Source of the DNA: Arthrobacter woluwensis
Lineage (GTDB): Bacteria; Actinomycetota; Actinomycetes; Actinomycetales; Micrococcaceae
Reading direction: 5' to 3'
DNA length: 64,000 bases
Assembly: GCF_030816155.1 (NCBI RefSeq)
Contig: NZ_JAUSXR010000001.1
Span: forward strand, 2,852,001-2,916,000
The notes beneath the pieces were generated by a model. The model was not told the origin of the DNA and made no database searches. It was given only the letters and a program-made list of their open reading frames with translations. The first letter of the stretch is position 1. Each line of letters starts with the position of its first letter. A program made the translations under genes and the position numbers. Of the stretch, positions 28,808 to 37,266 are shown in pieces.

Positions 28808-29217
28808 CGCACACGCTCACGGCCGCGAAGATCTCGCCCGCCTGGGGAAAGCAGAACCTGATCCTGCTGTGGTCCCTGTCCGCTTTCGCCGTGGTCCTGC
28901 TCGTGGCGCCGGCGATCGGCACCGGGACCCTGCTCGCCCAGATCCCCCATACCAACCGCGGTTGCACGGCGGACGACGGTCCGATCTGCGGCGATCAAGC
29001 GTTCCTTCTGCAGTTGTCCTCGGTGTCCGCTCTCATCCTGCTGTCCTTGTACGCCTACGGAATGCTCATCCTCAAGGTCGGATCGAGGGAACAGGGCTCG
29101 TGGAGGCCGATGTTGTCCGCGGGGCTGGCCGTGCTCGGCTGTGCCCTCCTGGTGCTGGCGATCGCGTACGCCGTGGAACTCAACCGTCCGCCCGCCGTGC
29201 TGCCGCCGGGCCTCTGA
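28804..29217 (+). CDS. Small membrane protein, tandem paralogue 2
   Basis: 137 residues, start ATG overlapping the previous stop. The plan matches its neighbour: hydrophobic segments around 20-45, 70-95 and 103-125, and the motif IPHTNRGCTADDGPICGDQAFLL between the first two. Identity outside the motif is low. The conserved P-H-T-x-R-G-C-x4-G-P-I-C-G-x-Q-A may form a disulfide-bonded outer loop. The two may form a heteromeric pair. No function is known to me. Confidence 0.7.
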   Translation: MTHTLTAAKISPAWGKQNLILLWSLSAFAVVLLVAPAIGTGTLLAQIPHTNRGCTADDGPICGDQAFLLQLSSVSALILLSLYAYGMLILKVGSREQGSWRPMLSAGLAVLGCALLVLAIAYAVELNRPPAVLPPGL

Positions 29218-29409
29218 CCGGTCCTGACCACGGGTCCTGACCACCGGCCGCCGCACCCCTCCCCCGGGGCCTTCCGCCCCGGCCCACGCCCACTTGCGTT
29301 CATCTGAAGCCGTGTGACAGACCGGGCATAAAACCCCGGCGTAGGCTGGTTGCCACAGGTAACGAACACTCACGGCACGGCTCATCGGGAAGCGAAGCGA
29401 TCACCCAGT

Positions 29410-31269
29410 ATGGCGCAGACTCAGACCACGTTCTTCCACTCACTCAGTCGCCTTTACCCCCATCTGAAGCCGATCATGCCGCGGCTCGTGATGGGCCTCC
29501 TCTCCGCGCTGGGCGCCAGCCTGGTCGCCCTGGCGATCCCGCAGGTGCTGCGGAGCCTCATCAACGACTCGCTGCACCCCGGTGGTCAGCCCTCCGAGGT
29601 CTGGATCGCCGTCGCGGCCGTCCTGGGGCTCGGCGTCCTGGAAGCCGGGCTGATCGCCCTCCGCCGCCAGTTCGTCATCAACCCGGCCACAACCGTGGAG
29701 AACGGCCTGCGCGTCTCCCTGTACCGGCACCTGCAGGATCTCGCCGTCGACTTCCATGACCGCTGGGGCTCCGGTCAGCTCCTCTCGCGCGCTATGGCGG
29801 ATCTCAATTTCCTGCGGCGCTGGATGGCGTTCGGCGCGATCATGCTGGTGGTCACGTCGCTCACGGTCGTGATCGGCGTGGGCATCATGTTCAGCATGAG
29901 CTGGCAGCTGGCGCTCGTCTTCCTGGCCGCCGCCATCCCGATCGTCGCCACCGGCACCCGCTTCCGCCGCAACTTCCTGCGCGTCGCCCGCCGCAGCCAG
30001 GACCAGGCCGGCGACCTGGCCACCGCCGTGGAGGAGTCCGTCCACGGCATCCGCGTGCTCAAGGCGTTCGGCCGCGGCCGCGAAGCGCTCGAGAACTTCA
30101 ACAACCAGGCCGAGGAGCTCCGCCAGACCGAAATCCTCAAGGCCCGCCAGCTGGCCTTCTTCTCGCTCGTGTCCACCCTCCTGCCGGAACTGGCCCTCGG
30201 CGTCGGGCTGGTGCTCGGCATCGCCCTCACGGCGGACGGCCAGCTCAGCATCGGCGCGCTCGTGGCCTTCTTCGCGACGGCGGCCGTGGTCGCGGGACCG
30301 GTCGAGGCCGTCGGCATGCTGCTCTCCATGGCGCTGACCGCGAAATCCGCCATCGACCGTCACTTCGAAGTCATGGACAGCCCCGTCACCATCGCTGGCC
30401 CTGCCGCTCCACACCGCCCGGCCGAGATCGACGGCGCGGTCCGCTTCGAGGGCGTCCGCTTCGCCTTCGCGGACAGCCTGGAGGCCAACCCGGACGACCC
30501 GCAGTACCTCCTCGAGAACATCACCCTGGACCTCGCCCCCGGCGAGACCATGGCCCTCGTCGGCGTCACCGGATCCGGGAAGTCCGCGCTCCTGCAATTG
30601 GTGCCGCGGCTTTACGAGGTCACGGACGGCCGGATCACCATCGACGGCCAGGACCTGCGCGAGTTCAGCCTGGCCGAACTGCGCAGCATCGTGTCCGTCG
30701 CCTTCGAGGACACCACGCTCTTCTCCAGCTCCATCCGGGACAACGTGCTGCTGGGCGCGCCGGCCGACGTGACCTCCACCGAGGAGAGCGCGACGGCGGC
30801 ACTCACCGAGGCGCTCGACGTCGCGCAGGCATCGTTCGCGTACTCCCTGCCGGACGGCGTGGACACCCGCATCGGCGAGGAGGGGCTGAGCCTGTCCGGC
30901 GGCCAGCGGCAGCGCATCGCCCTGGCCCGCGCGATCGCGGCCCGGCCAAAGGTCCTGGTGCTGGATGACCCGCTGTCGGCCCTCGACGTCGCCACCGAGG
31001 AACTCGTGGAAGCCCGGCTCCGGGAGGTCCTGAGCGAGACGACCACGCTGATCGTCGCCCACCGCCCGTCCACCGTGGCCCTGGCCGACCGGGTGGCCCT
31101 GCTGCAGGACGGCCGGATCGCCGCCGTCGGGACCCACAGTGAGTTGCTCGCGACGAACGAGCACTACCGCTACGTCATCGCGAGCCTCGACCCGGATCCG
31201 GTCGATCTGGACAGCGAGCTCGAAGACGAGCTGGAGGACGCGGAGTTCGACAACGAGGTGAACGCATGA
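29410..31269 (+). CDS. ABC exporter subunit A (membrane + ATPase), degenerate ATP site
   Basis: 619 residues: six membrane segments (residues 1-330) then an ATPase domain. Walker [12 protein letters not shown], signature [16 protein letters not shown] and H-loop LIVAHRPST are normal, but Walker B reads [12 protein letters not shown], with Asp in place of the catalytic Glu. That is the hallmark of the degenerate site in heterodimeric exporters such as TM287/288. The next gene, overlapping by ATGA, encodes the partner. The C-terminus is an acidic tail ([19 protein letters not shown]). Likely a drug or lipid exporter. Confidence 0.9.
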   Translation: MAQTQTTFFHSLSRLYPHLKPIMPRLVMGLLSALGASLVALAIPQVLRSLINDSLHPGGQPSEVWIAVAAVLGLGVLEAGLIALRRQFVINPATTVENGLRVSLYRHLQDLAVDFHDRWGSGQLLSRAMADLNFLRRWMAFGAIMLVVTSLTVVIGVGIMFSMSWQLALVFLAAAIPIVATGTRFRRNFLRVARRSQDQAGDLATAVEESVHGIRVLKAFGRGREALENFNNQAEELRQTEILKARQLAFFSLVSTLLPELALGVGLVLGIALTADGQLSIGALVAFFATAAVVAGPVEAVGMLLSMALTAKSAIDRHFEVMDSPVTIAGPAAPHRPAEIDGAVRFEGVRFAFADSLEANPDDPQYLLENITLDLAPGETMALVGVTGSGKSALLQLVPRLYEVTDGRITIDGQDLREFSLAELRSIVSVAFEDTTLFSSSIRDNVLLGAPADVTSTEESATAALTEALDVAQASFAYSLPDGVDTRIGEEGLSLSGGQRQRIALARAIAARPKVLVLDDPLSALDVATEELVEARLREVLSETTTLIVAHRPSTVALADRVALLQDGRIAAVGTHSELLATNEHYRYVIASLDPDPVDLDSELEDELEDAEFDNEVNA

Positions 31270-33224
31270 GCACGGCACAGACCACGACGCCCGGCTTCGG
31301 GACGTCGAACGAGGACTCCTCCCGGCTCGCCGCCGCGGAGAGCCGGGCCGTGCGCAAGCGGTCCCTGAGGCTCCTCGGCTCGCTGATCCGGCCTATCCGG
31401 GTCAGGTTCTGGCTGACGGTCGCCATGGTGGTGATCTCGCAGGCCGCACACGCCGCAGGGCCGGCGCTCATCGCCTTCGGCATCGATCGCGCGCTCCCGG
31501 CCCTGACCCACGGCGACTCGGTGCCCCTGCTCCTGGCCGGCGTCGCGTATCTGCTGGCCGCCGTCGTGACGGCGTGGCTGACCGCCCTGTACGTGACGAG
31601 CACCGCCAAGCTCAGCCAGGCGATGCTGCTGGACCTGCGGGTCCGCGTCTTCCGGCACACCCAGCGGCTCAGCCTGGAATTCCACGAGAAGTACACCTCG
31701 GGCCGGATCATCGCCCGGCAGACGTCGGACCTGGAGGCGCTCCGGGAGCTGCTCGACTCCGGGGTCAGCTCCCTCGCGGCCGGGTTCATGTTCATGGTGT
31801 TCACGGCGCTGACGGTGTTCGCGCTCGACTGGCCGAGCGGCCTGATCATGCTCGGCGCCGCCATCCCGGCGACGTTCCTGACACGCTGGTACCAGAAGCG
31901 CTCCGAGATCACCTACCGCGAATCGCGCGTGGTGTCCGCCCGGATCATCGTCCACTTCGTGGAGACCATGACGGGCATCCGCGCCGTGAAGGCGTTCCGC
32001 AAGGAGGCCCAGAACACCCGGGAGTACACGGACCTGTCCGAGGAGTACCGGCAGGTCACCGTGCGCTCCATCAACCTCAACGGCATCTTCCTTCCCGCCC
32101 TGGTGCTGCTCGGCAACATCACGGTCGTGGTGGTCCTGGCCGTGGCCGGGTTCCGCGTCCTGCACGGCGAGCTGGCCGTCGGCGTGCTGCTGGCGCTGGT
32201 CCTGTCGGTCAAGCGGTTCTTCCAGCCGGTCGACCAGATGGCCATGTTCTACAACTCGTTCCAGAGCGCTCAGGCCGCCCTGGAGAAGGTGTCCGGACTG
32301 CTCGAAGAGGTCCCGACCGTGCGTCCGCCGCGCGAGCCGGTGCCACTGCCCGCAGCCGAGGGCCGAATCGAGTTCAAGGAGGTCGAATTCCGGTACGGCG
32401 ACGGGCCCGTGGTGGTCCCGGAGCTGAACCTCACCATTCCGGCGGGGCAGACCGTGGCGCTGGTCGGTCAGACGGGTGCGGGCAAGTCCACGCTCGCCAA
32501 GCTGATCGCCCGCTTCTACGACGTGAGCGCGGGCTCCCTGACCCTCGACGGGGTCGAGCTGTCCCGGATCTCCACGCCGGAGCTACGGCGGGCCGTGGTC
32601 ATGGTGACGCAGGAGGCGTTCCTGTTCAGCGGCAGCGTGGCGGACAACATCGCCCTGGGCCGTCCAGGAGCCAGCCGCGAGGAGATCGAGGCCGCGGCCC
32701 GGGCCGTCGGCGCGGACACCTTCATCCGCGCCCTCCCCGACGGGTACGACACCGACGTGAACAAGCGCGGCGGGCGCGTCTCCGCAGGGCAGCGGCAGCT
32801 CATCAGCTTCGCCCGCGCGTTCCTGGCCGACCCGGCGGTGCTCATCCTGGACGAAGCCACCTCTTCCCTCGACATCCCCAGTGAGCGGCTCGTGCAGGAA
32901 GGCCTCGCGCGGCTCCTGGGCGGCGGCGCGGACTCCCCCACCCGGCGCCCCGCGGCCGACGACGGCGCAAGCGGGTCCGCCGTCGTCGCGCCGGAGAGCG
33001 GGGCCGGGGAAGCCGTGCCTGGGGAAGCTTCTGGCAGCGAGGCGGCAGCGCACCGGCGGACGGCCCTCATCATCGCGCACCGGCTCTCCACGGTGGAGAT
33101 CGCGGACCGCGTCCTGGTGGTCCATGACGGACGGATCGTGGAGGACGGGACCCCGGAACAGCTCATCAGCGACGGCGGCCGGTTCGCCGCCCTGCACGGC
33201 GCCTGGCGCGACTCGCTGGTGTGA
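31266..33224 (+). CDS. ABC exporter subunit B (membrane + ATPase)
   Basis: 652 residues, partner of the preceding subunit. Walker [13 protein letters not shown] and Walker [13 protein letters not shown] are fully canonical, with catalytic Glu, while the signature is [15 protein letters not shown] (Ala for Gly). In the dimer that altered signature faces the partner's degenerate Walker B, so both defects fall in one composite site. Oddly, residues about 553-595 hold an Ala/Gly/Ser/Glu-rich insert between the D-loop and the H-loop (IIAHRLST), where related proteins have only a few residues. Confidence 0.9.
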   Translation: MSTAQTTTPGFGTSNEDSSRLAAAESRAVRKRSLRLLGSLIRPIRVRFWLTVAMVVISQAAHAAGPALIAFGIDRALPALTHGDSVPLLLAGVAYLLAAVVTAWLTALYVTSTAKLSQAMLLDLRVRVFRHTQRLSLEFHEKYTSGRIIARQTSDLEALRELLDSGVSSLAAGFMFMVFTALTVFALDWPSGLIMLGAAIPATFLTRWYQKRSEITYRESRVVSARIIVHFVETMTGIRAVKAFRKEAQNTREYTDLSEEYRQVTVRSINLNGIFLPALVLLGNITVVVVLAVAGFRVLHGELAVGVLLALVLSVKRFFQPVDQMAMFYNSFQSAQAALEKVSGLLEEVPTVRPPREPVPLPAAEGRIEFKEVEFRYGDGPVVVPELNLTIPAGQTVALVGQTGAGKSTLAKLIARFYDVSAGSLTLDGVELSRISTPELRRAVVMVTQEAFLFSGSVADNIALGRPGASREEIEAAARAVGADTFIRALPDGYDTDVNKRGGRVSAGQRQLISFARAFLADPAVLILDEATSSLDIPSERLVQEGLARLLGGGADSPTRRPAADDGASGSAVVAPESGAGEAVPGEASGSEAAAHRRTALIIAHRLSTVEIADRVLVVHDGRIVEDGTPEQLISDGGRFAALHGAWRDSLV

Positions 33225-33370
33225 AGCGTCCCCGGTGATGGGCGCCATCGGGCCTGATCACCGGGGAGTCACGGGCCCGAAGCGGTCCGGCCTCCGCCGA
33301 TTTCAAAACTCGGGCCGGATCCGCTATTCTTGTAGGGTTGCTTGTCGGGGAAACCCACGGGTCAACGGAT

Positions 33371-33447
<77 letters not shown>

Positions 33448-33450
33448 CGG

Positions 33451-33480
33451 AAAAGCCCCGCTCTCAGGAGCGGGGCTTTT
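33451..33480 (+). terminator. Terminator after tRNA-Pro
   Basis: AAAAGCCCCGCTC, short loop, GAGCGGGGCTTTT: a 13-bp stem starting three bases after the CCA end and running into T residues. Confidence 0.9.
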
Positions 33481-33559
33481 GCTTTACCCGGGCAGGTTCC
33501 CAGCCCCTTCCCAGCCGACGGGGGTTCACCGCGCCAGGCCGCTCTCCTAGGCTGGGCAC

Positions 33560-34981
33560 ATGACCGCTCCCCGCAGAAAGTCCCATCACTCCTCCGCCTT
33601 CGGCAGCGACACCTCGAACGCGTCCATCGAGCTGAATCCCCTGTTCAGCCGCCCGGGTGAGGCCACGGAGTTCCCCCGCTTCACCCTTCCGGAGGGTGCC
33701 GCGTTGCCCTCGACGGCGTACCAGATCGTCCACGACGAGGCTATGCTGGACGGCAACGCCCGCCTCAATCTGGCCACGTTCGTGGGGACCTGGATGGAGG
33801 CCGAAGCCGGCAAGCTCTACGCCGAGACCGTCGATAAGAACATGATCGACAAGGACGAGTACCCGAAGACCGCGGACATCGAACACCGCTGCTGGCGCAT
33901 CCTCGCCGATCTGTGGCACGCACCCGATCCGGAGCGTTCGGTGGGCACGTCCACCATCGGATCGTCGGAGGCCTGCATGCTGGCGGGTCTCGCTCTCAAG
34001 CGGCGCTGGCAGCACGCCCGGCGGAAGGCCGGCCTGTCCACGGAACGGCCGAACATCATCATGAGCTCCGCGGTCCAGGTCTGCTGGGAGAAGTTCTGCA
34101 ACTACTTCGAGGTGGAGGCCCGGTACGTCCCGATCTCGGAGGATCACCCGGTCCTGGACGGCCACGAGCTCGAGAAGTACGTGGATGAGAACACCATCGG
34201 CGTCGTGGCGATCATGGGCGTGACCTACACGGGCATGTACGAACCGGTCGAGAAGATCTCCAAGGCACTCGACGCCCTCCAGAAGGCGAGCGGCCTGGAC
34301 ATCCCGATCCACGTCGACGGCGCCTCGGGGGCCATGGTGGCGCCGTTCCTCCAGCCGAAACTGGCGTGGGACTTCCGCGTGCCCCGCGTCATCTCCATCA
34401 ACACCTCGGGCCACAAGTACGGCCTCGTCTACCCCGGCCTGGGCTGGGTGGTGTGGCGGGACGAGTCCGATCTGCCGGAGGACCTGATCTTCCACGTCAG
34501 CTACCTCGGCGGCGACATGCCCACCTTCGCCCTGAACTTCTCACGCCCCGGCGCCCAGGTGCTCCTGCAGTACTACCTGTTCCTGCGGCTCGGCCGGGAG
34601 GGATACCGCTCCGTGCATGCGGCCTGCCGCGACGTCGCGCACTACCTGGCCCACGAGATCGGGGCCATGGAGCCCTTCCAGCTCTGGAACGACGGCTCGG
34701 ACATCCCCGTCTTCGCGTGGCGGCTCAAGCCCGGCTTCGCGGGCGAATGGACCTTGCAGCATCTCTCGGACCGGCTCCGCATGGCGGGGTGGCTGGTGCC
34801 CGCCTATCCGATGCCGGACGGAATGAAGGACCTGACCGTGCAGCGCGTCGTGGTCCGGAACGGTTTCACCCGCGATCTCGCGGAGAGCTTCCTGCAGGAC
34901 CTGCGCACCGCCGTCGAGTTCCTCGAAAAGGCCCCGACGCCGCTGCCGGAACCCGGCGAGGCGAACGCGTTCCACCACTGA
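33560..34981 (+). CDS. Glutamate decarboxylase (PLP)
   Basis: 473 residues, normal GadB length. It turns glutamate into GABA and CO2, consuming a proton. TFVGTWMEAEAGKLYAETVD, GTSTIGSSEACMLAGLALKRRW, HVDGASGAMVAPF and the PLP lysine in NTSGHKYGLVYPG are diagnostic. The N-terminal region (KSHHSSAFGSD) keeps the SxFGS-type start of bacterial GadB, and the C-terminus ends in a histidine pair (NAFHH). No GadC antiporter gene is adjacent, so a role in GABA metabolism may outweigh acid resistance. Confidence 0.95.
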   Translation: MTAPRRKSHHSSAFGSDTSNASIELNPLFSRPGEATEFPRFTLPEGAALPSTAYQIVHDEAMLDGNARLNLATFVGTWMEAEAGKLYAETVDKNMIDKDEYPKTADIEHRCWRILADLWHAPDPERSVGTSTIGSSEACMLAGLALKRRWQHARRKAGLSTERPNIIMSSAVQVCWEKFCNYFEVEARYVPISEDHPVLDGHELEKYVDENTIGVVAIMGVTYTGMYEPVEKISKALDALQKASGLDIPIHVDGASGAMVAPFLQPKLAWDFRVPRVISINTSGHKYGLVYPGLGWVVWRDESDLPEDLIFHVSYLGGDMPTFALNFSRPGAQVLLQYYLFLRLGREGYRSVHAACRDVAHYLAHEIGAMEPFQLWNDGSDIPVFAWRLKPGFAGEWTLQHLSDRLRMAGWLVPAYPMPDGMKDLTVQRVVVRNGFTRDLAESFLQDLRTAVEFLEKAPTPLPEPGEANAFHH

Positions 34982-35229
34982 GCCCGTCAGGGGGCCGGAC
35001 CTTCTGTGACCTCGTCCTTCCGCTGATGTGAAGTTCGTGACCGCGGCCTTCACACGACGGCGGGCGCGGAGGGCCCTGCGCGGGTCTCGGAGGGGCTTCG
35101 TGGGGCCGTGGAATTCGGCCCGCCTGACAATCTCCGCTCCTGGTCCGAGGCCCTTTTTGACATTCCCTGTCACCTCGGGAATAGAGCACTCCCGGGACGA
35201 AATAGGGCGCCGCTCTCCGGGCAACAGAA
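34982..35229. other. Gene-free stretch after glutamate decarboxylase
   Basis: About 250 bases before the hairpin at 35230. I see no coding region with a ribosome site on either strand, only GC-rich sequence with a short AT-richer part near 35150-35210. Confidence 0.5.
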
Positions 35230-35263
35230 AGCGGGTGCCTCGCACATTTGCGAAGCACCCGCT
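35230..35263. terminator. Hairpin shared by convergent glutamate decarboxylase and peptide genes
   Basis: AGCGGGTGC and GCACCCGCT as outer arms, TCGCA and TGCGA as inner arms, CATT loop, one mismatch. It lies 44 bases behind the peptide gene stop. Confidence 0.65.
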
Positions 35264-35306
35264 CCTGGTGTCTCAGGTCCCTCCGGAGGAAGGGCCGGAC
35301 GACGGT

Positions 35307-35570
35307 TTAGAAGGGATCAGGCCAATTGCCCACGTTGAGGCGGGCGGTGTCCGTGACGAGGCTGGTCTTGGTCTTGGGACCGGCCGCGAAGGTGGTGGGA
35401 TCGGGCCAGTTTCCGACATTCAGGCGCGCCGGGTCGGGCCAGTTGCCCACTGCCTGTACGCTCGAAGGATCGGGCCAGTTGCCGACGTTGGCACTCGCGG
35501 CGGGGACGCTCAGCGCACCGAGGCCCAGGGCCGCAGCCAGGGCAACGCCTGCTGTGAGTTTCTTCAACAT
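35307..35570 (-). CDS. Secreted multi-copy peptide precursor (four VGNWPDP repeats), candidate pheromone
   Basis: 87 residues. Residues 1-27 are a classic signal peptide (KK, hydrophobic core AGVALAAALGLGAL, PAASA cleavage site). The mature part has four exact copies of VGNWPDP at residues 29-35, 41-47, 52-58 and 80-86, two of them in the longer unit ARLNVGNWPDP, and only one residue (F) after the last. The spacers differ and a TTFAAGPKTKTSLVTDT linker separates copies 3 and 4. The ATG has GGAAGAG upstream. The gene is divergent from an HTH-TPR regulator 197 bases away. I infer a precursor cut into several short signalling peptides; an alternative is a small structural or metal-binding secreted protein. 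No homologue is known to me. Confidence 0.8.
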   Translation of the reverse strand: MLKKLTAGVALAAALGLGALSVPAASANVGNWPDPSSVQAVGNWPDPARLNVGNWPDPTTFAAGPKTKTSLVTDTARLNVGNWPDPF

Positions 35571-35685
35571 GTTCTGCTCTTCCGTGTGGATCTATGGGGA
35601 GTGTGAGCTTCAGTGGCACATACCGCCAGCGATGCGTTGGTACTGACTGGATCGGGAGATCGCTACGGACAAAAGATGATCCGCA

Positions 35686-35725
35686 TTGACATACATTGTA
35701 AAGTAATCACAAACGATAATGTCAA
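35686..35725. promoter_or_regulatory. AT-rich inverted repeat and candidate promoter between peptide and regulator genes
   Basis: TTGACAT (35686-35692) and ATGTCAA (35719-35725) are perfect inverted arms around an AT-rich centre, which stands out in this GC-rich DNA. On the minus strand TTGACA is followed after 19 bases by TACAAT, a possible promoter for the peptide gene. The arms could be the operator of the adjacent regulator. Confidence 0.5.
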
Positions 35726-35767
35726 GGTTTGAGTGGCTTCCCGGTCTCTTAAACTTGAGGAGGGGCA

Positions 35768-37027
35768 ATGGGCAGCGGATTTGGTGAGCGGCTTCGGGCC
35801 GAGCGCCTGGAACGCGGAATGACGCAGGCTGAGCTGGGCAAGGACCTGTACTCGCCCAGTTACATCTCCCTGTTGGAGACCGGCCGGCGGGAGCCGACCC
35901 GGGACGTCATCCAGGAACTCGCCCGGCGTCTGGAACTCGCCCCCAAGGCGCTCGAAGAGTGGAACAACCGGGTCACGCAGAACGACGCGGACTACGTCCT
36001 GGCCGCCCTGTACGCCCGCCAGGCCTGGGATCTGCGCGACTACGAGCTGGCAGCCCAGCACGCGGCGGAAGCCGCTCGCATCGCCCTGGACGCCAAGAAC
36101 GTCAGCGCCTGGTGGAACATGCGGTACATGCAGGCCGAGTGCCTGCTCAAACAGGGCAAGTACTCCGAATGCCAGGGTGTGGTGGAGCAGCTCGTGGAGC
36201 ACCGCCTGGCCGTCGAGAGCGCGGGGCTGGGCGTGCGCGCCCGCCAGATGCTCGCCGCCGTCTGCCATGGTCAGGGCCGGCTCGCGGACTCCGTGGAGCA
36301 TGCCCGGCAGGCTGTGGCCCTCGGCGCTCAGCTCCCCAAGGACTCCCCAATCTACTCCAGCGCGCTGCGGATCTACATCGGGGCCCTGGCGGAGACCGGC
36401 CGTCTGGACGAGGCCTGGGAACAGTGCAAGATTCTGTCCAAGGAAGTCAGCTCCAAGTCCGTCGATCACATGTCCGGCATCGTCGCCTGGGTGATCGGCA
36501 ACGTCGCCTTCATGCGTCACGACTACGAGGAGGGCGTGGCTCAGCACGACCGCGCCGCCAAGCTCCTCTCCCCCGGCAACGACATCGAGCAGTGGGCCAA
36601 CTTCAACAAGGCCTCCGCCGCCATGCGCCTGAACTCCGGGATCGTGGAGGCGTCCACGCTCGCGGCGCTGGAACGCGCCGAACTCGCGCACACCATCGTC
36701 TCCGGCACCTTGCGCGACGGGCTCGAACTCCGGTTCATCCGTGCCAAGTGGCTTTACTTGACGGATGAGCTTCCTGCGGCCATCGAGATCCTGCGCGAGG
36801 TCGTGGCACAGGAGGATGAGATCGGCATGCACGTCGCGGCCGAGGTCCACCTGCTCCTGGGCAAGGCCCTCAAGGCCACCGACGACCTCCAGGAGGCCAT
36901 GGCCTACCTGTCCCGGGCCCAGCAGCTCTTCGCCTCCGCCGGAGCCTCCGAGGGCATCCAGCAGGCCATGGACGCCATGCTGGAGATCCGACTGGCCGAG
37001 CGCCGCGCCAAGGCCAACAGCGCCTGA
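35768..37027 (+). CDS. HTH (XRE) regulator with TPR sensor domain, RRNPP-like
   Basis: 419 residues. The N-terminal XRE helix-turn-helix spans about residues 5-60 (LRAERLERGMTQAELG, YISLLETGRREPTRDVIQELARRLEL). The remaining 350 residues are all helical and read as TPR pairs (YVLAALYARQAWDLRDYELAAQHA, RYMQAECLLKQGKYSE, YIGALAETGRLDEAWEQC, VHLLLGKALKATDDLQEAMAYL). This architecture is that of PlcR, PrgX, Rgg and AimR, which bind short secreted peptides taken back into the cell. AGGAGG precedes the ATG. The divergent repeat-peptide gene is the obvious ligand source. The HTH-TPR call is firm, the peptide link is inferred. Confidence 0.9.
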   Translation: MGSGFGERLRAERLERGMTQAELGKDLYSPSYISLLETGRREPTRDVIQELARRLELAPKALEEWNNRVTQNDADYVLAALYARQAWDLRDYELAAQHAAEAARIALDAKNVSAWWNMRYMQAECLLKQGKYSECQGVVEQLVEHRLAVESAGLGVRARQMLAAVCHGQGRLADSVEHARQAVALGAQLPKDSPIYSSALRIYIGALAETGRLDEAWEQCKILSKEVSSKSVDHMSGIVAWVIGNVAFMRHDYEEGVAQHDRAAKLLSPGNDIEQWANFNKASAAMRLNSGIVEASTLAALERAELAHTIVSGTLRDGLELRFIRAKWLYLTDELPAAIEILREVVAQEDEIGMHVAAEVHLLLGKALKATDDLQEAMAYLSRAQQLFASAGASEGIQQAMDAMLEIRLAERRAKANSA

Positions 37028-37051
37028 CGCGCCGGGCTGCGCACAGCAGAC

Positions 37052-37103
37052 ACGAAGGAGGGGTTCGACGGCGGTGCTCACCGCCGCCGAACCCCTCCTT
37101 CGT
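37052..37103 (+). terminator. Terminator after the HTH-TPR regulator
   Basis: 23-bp stem with one mismatch (37052-37074 with 37081-37103), six-base loop, 24 bases after the stop. Confidence 0.8.
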
Positions 37104-37151
37104 TGTCTCATGCGCCGGCCGGACAACTACCGCGCGGCGCTCCCCCAACCC

Positions 37152-37216
37152 GAGTTCGTGGTTTCCGGGTGAGTTCGTGGACAGAATCCACGAACTCAAC
37201 CGGAAACCACGAACTC
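37152..37216. repeat. Nested palindromic repeat (family 1, intergenic copy)
   Basis: Outer arms of 17 bases (37152-37168 with 37200-37216) and inner arms of 11 bases (37171-37181 with 37187-37197), all perfect, five-base loop. GAGTTCGTGG starts both left arms. It lies between the HTH-TPR regulator terminator and purC. A diverged copy with the same nested plan is inside the xanthine dehydrogenase gene at 56025. Confidence 0.85.
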
Positions 37217-37266
37217 AGCGAAGACCGGCCGAGCGGATGGGCCGACGCCGTGGGGCGGGGCTCCGG

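Noticed and set aside
35028..35606. 192-codon plus-strand open frame across the peptide gene
   Set aside because: Its repeated GPVA/RRIGP pattern is just the antisense of the VGNWPDP repeats.
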